Source: Podila epigama | Lineage: Eukaryota; Mortierellomycota; Mortierellomycetes; Mortierellales; Mortierellaceae | Direction of reading: 5' to 3' | Assembly: GCA_015679605.1 (NCBI GenBank) | Contig: JAAAVE010000033.1 | Span: 17,408 to 30,073, forward strand | Length of the DNA: 12,666 nucleotides | Shown: positions 8,701 through 12,666 of the stretch, in pieces | How the letters are laid out: each line of letters opens with the position of its first letter | Numbering within the stretch: the stretch's first letter is position 1 | Notes under the pieces: model-generated | What the model saw: the letters and a program-made list of their open reading frames with translations, nothing else | Database searches by the model: none | Told to the model about the DNA's origin: nothing | Position numbers and translations under genes: made by a program

Positions 8701-10064
8701 CTTCCGAAGGTGGACGACGTGTGATAGCAGGACCGAACGAGCGCTTGGAAGCCTTGATCTTTGATCCAATGAAATCCAATGCCTGCTGCTGTGTGAAAAT
8801 CTTCATCTTGGAGCACTCTTCGAGATTGGGCGAGAACTTGTCAATGTATTTCGAATCCTGTCCACAAACAAGCTGTGTGATCTCCTTATCTGACTGCATT
8901 CCCATCGCCTTGAGAGCCACCACGATGGGCACATCTTCTGAAATCGAGTTGTGCTTCAAGTAAATCTTGCCATGCTTTGTTCCAACATACGTCTTGGACT
9001 TGCGCTCCATTGTAGAACTAATAGGCGCGAGAACAGAAATGAGTGGAGAATGTAAAGTCAGTTTCCACTTTTGCAACAGTAACGAAACAAAAAACACTTT
9101 CTAAAGGAAAAAAAAAAAAAAAAAAAACGCACCTCGTCACACCAGCCTGAACAAATCCTTTACGATCCACGTCGACAATGATACGGTTCTTTGACATTTG
9201 TTCTTGGACAAGAATGACCTTTTCAACTCCCTTGACAACAAAGTATCCACCTGGGTCGAGAGGACACTCGTTCATCTTGGCCAATTCCAATTCACTTTTT
9301 CCTGTCAGGACACAATGCGAACTCCTGAGCATAATGGGCATTCTTCCAATGGGGACACCCTTACGCCTTACGATCTGACGACCACGGAGATATTCAATGT
9401 CCACGTAGATGTTGGCCGAGTAAGTGAGATCACGGAGTCGACACTCGTGGGGTGTGTATGATCTGTTCATGGCCTCTTGATCTGGTCGTTCTGGTGCTCC
9501 AACACGAATGCCAGTATACCTATGTAGAACAAAAAAGAAATGAAGTCGCACGAGCAAATAGTACAATGGGTGAATAAAATGAGCTCAATAAGACAGAGCT
9601 ACGTTAGACAAAATAATCTGCGCATGCAAAACTCCTCCCACGGCATCTGTTCCATACTTGAGGAAAAAGTGTGGATCGACATCTGACTTGACACGCTCGT
9701 TGGCCTTGATAATCTTGTCCAGATCCACGTTAATAAAATAGTTGAACGAGTCGATATGTTGCTTGACAAGACCTTTGACCTTCAAGAAGGCTGGCAATAG
9801 CTTCCACTTGTCCTATAAAATAGTGCACGCGATATCATGAAAACACTCGAAAGGTCAAAAAAAAATATGTAGCTGAACGCCCCATTCCTTTCCAAGCACC
9901 TGGCGCAGCAGTTTGACAATGAAAGGGTCAAGGTGACTCACCTCTACTGTAGGAATAGGGTCTGTCAGTCCCTTGCCACCAAAAAGCGCCTCCGCATGAG
10001 CCTGGGCTTCCTTGATGCCCTTCTTGACATCAGCCTTTGCCTCGTCCACGTTCTTTGTAATCAT
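5751..10064 (-). CDS. RPC2: RNA polymerase III second-largest subunit (RPC2/Ret1)
   Basis: Nuclear RNA polymerase III subunit that, with the largest subunit, forms the catalytic cleft and transcribes tRNA, 5S rRNA and other small RNAs. Exons (minus strand): 10064-9942, 9812-9658, 9519-9133, 9017-8529, 8399-7918, 7829-6231, 5992-5751. The spliced length is 3477 bases, giving 1158 residues plus TAA, close to the yeast Ret1 length. Every junction restores a family-conserved sequence, e.g. [19 protein letters not shown] and [19 protein letters not shown]. Visible hallmarks: [12 protein letters not shown] and [11 protein letters not shown] in the N-terminal lobe; [32 protein letters not shown] with the acidic pair E776/D777 near the active site; [15 protein letters not shown] (920-934); [23 protein letters not shown]-terminal zinc-binding C1106-x2-C1109 and C1118-x2-C1121. 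The start is the first ATG downstream of the T22 tract, with no competing ATG. All introns are GT-AG and all end in TAG. It appears intact. Confidence 0.97.
5993..6230 (-). other. RPC2 intron 6, longest and open in frame for 190 bases
   Basis: 238 bp, phase 1, donor GTAATG, acceptor CACTTAG. Splicing restores [22 protein letters not shown]. The intron carries three imperfect copies of a 12-bp unit, GACATAGAAAAG on the plus strand (6153-6188), then AGCAT repeats. Unspliced, the frame stays open to 6040 and would add a Cys/Phe-rich tail in place of the zinc-binding end. Confidence 0.94.
7830..7917 (-). other. RPC2 intron 5
   Basis: 88 bp, the shortest of the six, phase 1, donor GTTAGT, acceptor GTCGATAG. 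Retention would stop translation almost at once (TAG within the donor). Splicing restores LGVE|DVSLLTG. Confidence 0.94.
8400..8528 (-). other. RPC2 intron 4
   Basis: 129 bp, phase 2, donor GTACGT, acceptor CATAATAG. Splicing joins GNKRLEL to [16 protein letters not shown], a strongly conserved stretch. Confidence 0.94.
9018..9132 (-). other. RPC2 intron 3, with T20 tract next to the donor
   Basis: 115 bp, phase 2, donor GTGCGT and acceptor CCTATTAG. On the minus strand a run of twenty T (plus-strand A20 at 9108-9127) begins at the sixth intron base. The junction restores [14 protein letters not shown], as expected for the family. Confidence 0.92.
9520..9657 (-). other. RPC2 intron 2
   Basis: 138 bp, phase 2. 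The donor GTATGG is weaker than the usual fungal GTATGT. I chose it because it joins FFLK to YTGIRVG, matching the family, and removes an in-frame segment ending in a stop. Acceptor CTACATAG. Confidence 0.85.
9813..9941 (-). other. RPC2 intron 1, with exon-like 5' part
   Basis: 129 bp, donor GTGAGT, acceptor TTTTATAG, phase 0. Its first 42 bases continue the reading frame as 14 codons ([14 protein letters not shown]) and end at CCAG followed by a second possible donor, GTGCTT, at 9899. Full retention would end the protein at a TGA at 9855. Confidence 0.9.
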
Positions 10065-10131
10065 TATGGTATGGTGTTCAAAAGGGGGAGGACGTGTGTG
10101 TGTAAATGCAGTGAATTGAAAAATAAATGCG

Positions 10132-10153
10132 AAAAAAAAAAAAAAAAAAAAAA
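10132..10153 (-). promoter_or_regulatory. Poly(dA:dT) tract, A22, upstream of RPC2
   Basis: Twenty-two A on the plus strand (T22 in the RPC2 sense), 68 bases upstream of the start codon. Long poly(dA:dT) tracts exclude nucleosomes and are common in promoters of constitutive fungal genes. It is followed directly by a 6-bp inverted repeat AAGTTG/CAACTT (10152-10170). The promoter role is inferred from position. Confidence 0.55.
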
Positions 10154-10828
10154 GTTGTTTGCATCAACTTAATGCTAAGCCACTGCACTTTGCCACAACC
10201 GCAGCCAGCAAAGTATGAAAGCATTCAATCAATGCGTACTTTTGTTTGATTCTTTACCATTCCTATCCGGCGGGATCACGTATGCTCTAATGAGGTTTTA
10301 ACTGACGGAGCATATTGCTGACACCATTACCGTAACACAAACACAGTATTCTTTTCTTTAAGGAACCTACAAAGGGCAGATCCATTCTTTTTTCTTTTGA
10401 CACTCACACAACATTATTTTGCGCGGCAGTTATTTTTTCCTCGCATAAAAAACACCTCTTTTTTCTCGACATTCTGCTCCCCGTTGAGTATGCTTTGGGA
10501 TTTCTTCTTTCTTCAACTGTCCTACTTTTTTTTTACCCATTCTTGATTCTTTTCGTTAGTTGGAGTATTTCTTGACTGCCTTTCTTTTTCGCAGACAAGT
10601 CATGTCTCCCGCTTTACGAGATGTTGATGATGGATAGGGTAGAGAGGTTCAGACGTAGTCGAAAGAGTGAAATCTGCTCCAGAATGCTGCGCCAACCGTG
10701 AATGTTGAAAAAATGAGGCTGTAATGGAGTGAATTTATTGCAGGCTAAAAAAAAATGGAGAGTGTCATTGGTTTATGGGAAGCGGTTGATGCCTTTTCAA
10801 GTTCTTGAGAAGAATGCTTATTTTTGGA

Positions 10829-10844
10829 ACAGCCTTACGGCTGC
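10829..10844 (-). other. Short hairpin with GTAA (GNRA-type) loop
   Basis: On the minus strand GCAGCC-GTAA-GGCTGT can pair with five Watson-Crick pairs plus a G-U closing a GTAA tetraloop. It lies about 230 bases past the stop of the 305-residue gene and beyond the candidate poly(A) signal, so it may be outside the mature transcript. It may be chance. Confidence 0.35.
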
Positions 10845-10916
10845 ATTTTCTTTCTTTCTTATTTTGTCTAAAAAATCAAAATGTATCGACTGTGGAGGTT
10901 CATGAGAAGCCTTATT

Positions 10917-10922
10917 TTTATT
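10917..10922 (-). terminator. AATAAA polyadenylation signal candidate
   Basis: AATAAA on the minus strand within CAATAAAAATAAGG, about 155 bases after the stop codon of the 305-residue gene. It is the only clear canonical signal in that flank. Confidence 0.5.
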
Positions 10923-10936
10923 GTATTGAGGTTATG

Positions 10937-10951
10937 AGTGAGTGAGTGAGT
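10937..10951. repeat. GAGT microsatellite
   Basis: Plus-strand GAGTGAGTGAGTGAG, in the 3' flank of the 305-residue gene. It resembles the GAGTGA repeats at 4193-4312. Confidence 0.85.
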
Positions 10952-11075
10952 AATGTACAGCAATGGCTGGGTGGGGGCAAAAAAAAAAAAGAAAATAGCC
11001 ATTTTGGTTTCTTTTTTGGGGTTGAGACTACTTGACTTGAGCTTGCTCTGTGGTCTGTGGGGATTGGCTCTTACT

Positions 11076-11993
11076 TTAGGGCCAGGGCCAGGAAGGCAAG
11101 ATGTTGGTCATTTCCTGCTCACACAGATGCACCTCGTGAACAGGTATGGCCGAATCATGACGCTGTCCATCTTCAGAGCCGCCACTGCTGCTGTTATTGT
11201 TATTGTTGTTGCTACCTTCGATGGTGCTTCCAGTTCTCACCTGGATTGCATCGACGCCCAGTCGCCGTCTTTGGTGAGGCTTTAGGAACAAGTCTTCGTT
11301 CCAATGAAAGCCAAGACTGGAGTGTGGGATGATATGTAGTTCGGTGGAGATGGGTACCGCATAATAAACTGACTCTTGGACAGTAATAATGGATGGCAAC
11401 CGCAGCGATGCGCTTGATGAGCAGGCCGAGCCACGGTTGGACGAACTGTATGGGTTGCTTGATTGCTGTGCCGGCTCATGTGTCTGCTCGGCCTCATCGT
11501 CATCATTATCGTCCATGTCGTCCATGTCGTCCATGTCGGAATCATGCTGCTCTTGGACTTTGTCCTCGTGAGAGCCGACAGTACTGTCGTTGCCTAGATT
11601 ATTACTGGCAACCTTGGTTGTCAACTTGTCATCACTGGTGCTCAGGTTACATTTGGTGGGCGAGGTAGGGGTCGAAGGTTCATCCCCTGAGAGCGATGCT
11701 TCTGACGATGAGGATGGCGAGGACGAAGAGGATGAGGCAGGCGTGGTGTCCATACAAGTTGGGATGGTGGTGGTCAAGTGTGATGCCGCAGTCTCGAACG
11801 ACCCTTGGTCGTCCACGTCCATTTGGCTTGATTGGGTGTACTCTGCCTCCACAGGGACTCTTGCAGAGAAGACAGGGACTGGGGTAGGTTGGCGTTTGGA
11901 ATGTTCAGAGGGATGGCTTGACAAAGGCTGGTCGACAGCCATGGATTCTGCTGCTGACACAGAAACAAGCAACTCTTCCTGCTGGTCAATCAT
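11076..11993 (-). CDS. Ser/Asp-rich hypothetical protein, 305 residues
   Basis: Uninterrupted frame from ATG (11993-11991) to TAA (11078-11076). The start is the first ATG after more than 300 ATG-free bases. Residues 1-200 are low-complexity: Ser/Thr/Pro-rich, with a Ser-rich run (87-98), an SPTSPT-like proline-directed patch (about 108-112) and an acidic DMDDMDDMDD stretch (about 153-167). An ordered-looking block follows at 201-252, alternating hydrophobic strands with the motif SLGFHWNEDLFLKPHQRRR (226-244). Six Asn lie at 262-267, and a second short ordered segment, VHEVHLCEQEMTNILPSW (285-302), ends the protein. I do not recognise the family. The two blocks are the parts most likely to be conserved and to bind something; the acidic stretch and Ser/Pro patches suggest a nuclear or regulatory protein, by composition only. 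The reading frame stays open upstream to 12350, but that part is C/T-rich leader without ATG. Confidence 0.75.
   Translation of the reverse strand: MIDQQEELLVSVSAAESMAVDQPLSSHPSEHSKRQPTPVPVFSARVPVEAEYTQSSQMDVDDQGSFETAASHLTTTIPTCMDTTPASSSSSSPSSSSEASLSGDEPSTPTSPTKCNLSTSDDKLTTKVASNNLGNDSTVGSHEDKVQEQHDSDMDDMDDMDDNDDDEAEQTHEPAQQSSNPYSSSNRGSACSSSASLRLPSIITVQESVYYAVPISTELHIIPHSSLGFHWNEDLFLKPHQRRRLGVDAIQVRTGSTIEGSNNNNNNSSSGGSEDGQRHDSAIPVHEVHLCEQEMTNILPSWPWP
11493..11543 (-). repeat. 9-bp coding repeat giving DMDDMDDMDD
   Basis: Three near-perfect copies of a 9-bp GACGACATG-type unit encode an Asp/Met acidic run, extended by an Asp-rich tail. It lies in the 305-residue protein at residues 151-167. 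Confidence 0.85.
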
Positions 11994-12300
11994 GTTAGTT
12001 GACGAGTAGTTGTGTAAAAGCTTTTGACAAGTGAGTATGAGTGTGAGTGTGAGTGTGGAGTGTGAGGAAGGAAAGCAAGAAAAGAGGCTTTCAGTCAGCT
12101 TGTTTCGAAAGAAAAAAAATGTTATCAGTAGCACTGTATTGCGAGTGAGAAGTGTATGTGAGCGAGTGTTTGTGAATGAGTTCGAGTAGAGTAGAGTAGA
12201 GTATGAATGAGGTTGTGTTAGTGACGAATGGCAACAACAGGACAGGAATGAGGAAGAGGAAAAGGAGGAGCAGAATACACCTTTTGAGTTTTTTAATAGG
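11994..12300 (-). promoter_or_regulatory. ATG-free pyrimidine-rich leader and TATA-like element of the 305-residue gene
   Basis: On the minus strand this region is C/T- and AC-rich and has no ATG, as expected for a 5' leader. It carries CTCACA repeats (about 12030-12060) and (GAGTA)4 on the plus strand at 12184-12203. A TATTAAAAAA motif at 12298-12289 is TATA-like but about 300 bases from the start codon. The transcription start is not defined. Confidence 0.45.
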
Positions 12301-12320
12301 AGCTGCGTGACAGTTGGGAT

Positions 12321-12348
12321 GAAGTGTGAAGTGTGAAGTGTGAAGTGC
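12321..12348. repeat. (GAAGTGT)4 tandem repeat
   Basis: Four 7-bp units, the last ending in C instead of T, upstream of the 305-residue gene. Confidence 0.9.
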
Positions 12349-12414
12349 AAAAGAGAAGAGAAGAAAAGAGAAGAGAACAGGAAGAGGGGTCAGTCAGAGT
12401 TACAACCCTTTTTT

Positions 12415-12492
12415 GTGTGTGTGTGTGTGTGTCTGGATGTGTCTGTGTATGGTGTATGTGTGTCTGTGTGTCTATGTCGTGTGTGTGTGTGT
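12415..12492. repeat. GT-rich microsatellite
   Basis: (GT)9 at 12415-12432, a degenerate GT/TCTG stretch, then (GT)7 at 12479-12492, on the plus strand. Confidence 0.9.
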
Positions 12493-12601
12493 TCTGACAT
12501 GGAATGTCAACATGCATCTTCATTCGAATGAAGAGGACTGCGAGTCTTTTTTTTTTTCTTTTTTCCTCCTTTGTGGTCGACCCCTGAGTGTGCCAAAGTG
12601 C

Positions 12602-12637
12602 TTTGCCTTTGCCTTTGCTTTTGCCTTTCACTTTGTG
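12602..12637 (+). repeat. Hexamer repeat TTTGCC, six units
   Basis: Plus-strand units TTTGCC, TTTGCC, TTTGCT, TTTGCC, TTTCAC, TTTGTG. This is the same kind and length (36 bp) of repeat as at 4366-4401, where it faces the minus-strand gene. By analogy it may sit upstream of a plus-strand gene beyond the right edge. Confidence 0.65.
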
Positions 12638-12666
12638 CGGTTCCGGTGATTGATGGTATGGTGGGA

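Larger units (their letters stand above)
10065..10916. other. Intergenic region: RPC2 promoter and 3' flank of the 305-residue gene
   Basis: About 850 bases without a supportable gene. Next to RPC2 lies a short AC/CT-rich leader without ATG, then the A22 tract. Positions 10340-10605 are pyrimidine-rich on the plus strand and resemble a plus-strand leader, ending in TTTCTTTTTCGCAG and then ACAAGTC-ATG, but that frame stops after 11 codons. A small hairpin lies at 10829-10844. No tRNA or 5S box A/box B pattern was found. Confidence 0.6.
12301..12666. other. Microsatellite-rich flank at right edge
   Basis: No gene is supported. It contains four copies of GAAGTGT (12321-12348), a GAAAAGA-rich tract (about 12350-12380), (GT)9 at 12415-12432, GT/GTCT-rich sequence, (GT)7 at 12479-12492, a T-rich tract near 12547-12565 and a hexamer repeat at 12602-12637. 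The last bases contain ATG triplets that could begin a plus-strand gene outside the window, but nothing can be tested. Confidence 0.6.

Noticed and set aside
10065-10916. A tRNA, 5S rRNA or other polymerase III gene near RPC2
   Set aside because: I found no box A/box B pair, no cloverleaf-like arrangement and no 5S-like internal control region.
11994-12350. N-terminal extension of the 305-residue protein
   Set aside because: The frame is open but contains no ATG and translates a C/T-rich leader into Ser/Thr/His/Leu low complexity.
12293-12649. Short ORFs on both strands at the right edge
   Set aside because: They are translations of GT and GAAAAG repeats, with Cys/Val or Thr/His runs and no coding character.

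Overview
The window looks like nuclear DNA of a filamentous fungus. The evidence is a protein-coding gene split by six short GT-AG introns (88-238 bp), large serine/glutamine/histidine-rich proteins, pyrimidine-rich gene leaders, and many homopolymer and microsatellite tracts between genes. The best-conserved protein keeps features shared with both animal and yeast homologues, which fits an early-diverging fungus. Mortierellomycota or a related lineage is my inference from overall style, not a proven placement.

Three genes can be supported and all are read from the minus strand. (1) Positions 3756 down to 1 form one uninterrupted frame of 1252 codons. It has no stop and runs off the left edge. 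It encodes a very large, mostly disordered protein with a 25-glutamine tract, His-rich stretches, a PKKKR nuclear-localisation-like motif and seven R-R-x-S/T kinase-site-like motifs. I do not recognise its family. (2) Positions 10064 to 5751 carry a complete seven-exon gene for the second-largest subunit of RNA polymerase III (RPC2/Ret1/POLR3B). Joining the exons gives 1158 residues with every junction in frame. (3) Positions 11993 to 11076 encode a 305-residue, Ser/Asp-rich protein of unknown function with an ordered block near its C-terminus.

The rest is intergenic. Positions 3757-5750 hold the leader and promoter region of gene 1 and the downstream flank of RPC2. They include GAGTGA-type repeats, a degenerate hexamer repeat, an inverted repeat with CGCG cores and several A-rich tracts. 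Positions 10065-11075 hold the RPC2 promoter region, with a 22-bp A/T tract, and the 3' flank of gene 3, with an AATAAA signal. Positions 11994-12666 hold the gene 3 leader, which is free of ATG, and GT-rich microsatellites. A hexamer repeat at the right edge faces the opposite way and may belong to a divergent gene beyond the window. No RNA gene, transposon or CRISPR array was recognised.

The genes do not form an obvious pathway. RPC2 is a housekeeping subunit needed for tRNA and 5S rRNA synthesis; its two neighbours look like fast-evolving regulatory or scaffold-type proteins. The most interesting items are the large unrecognised frame, its unusual leader (possible 5' intron, overlapping upstream ORF), a frame-preserving alternative donor in RPC2 intron 1, and a hexamer repeat shared by two gene-flanking regions.
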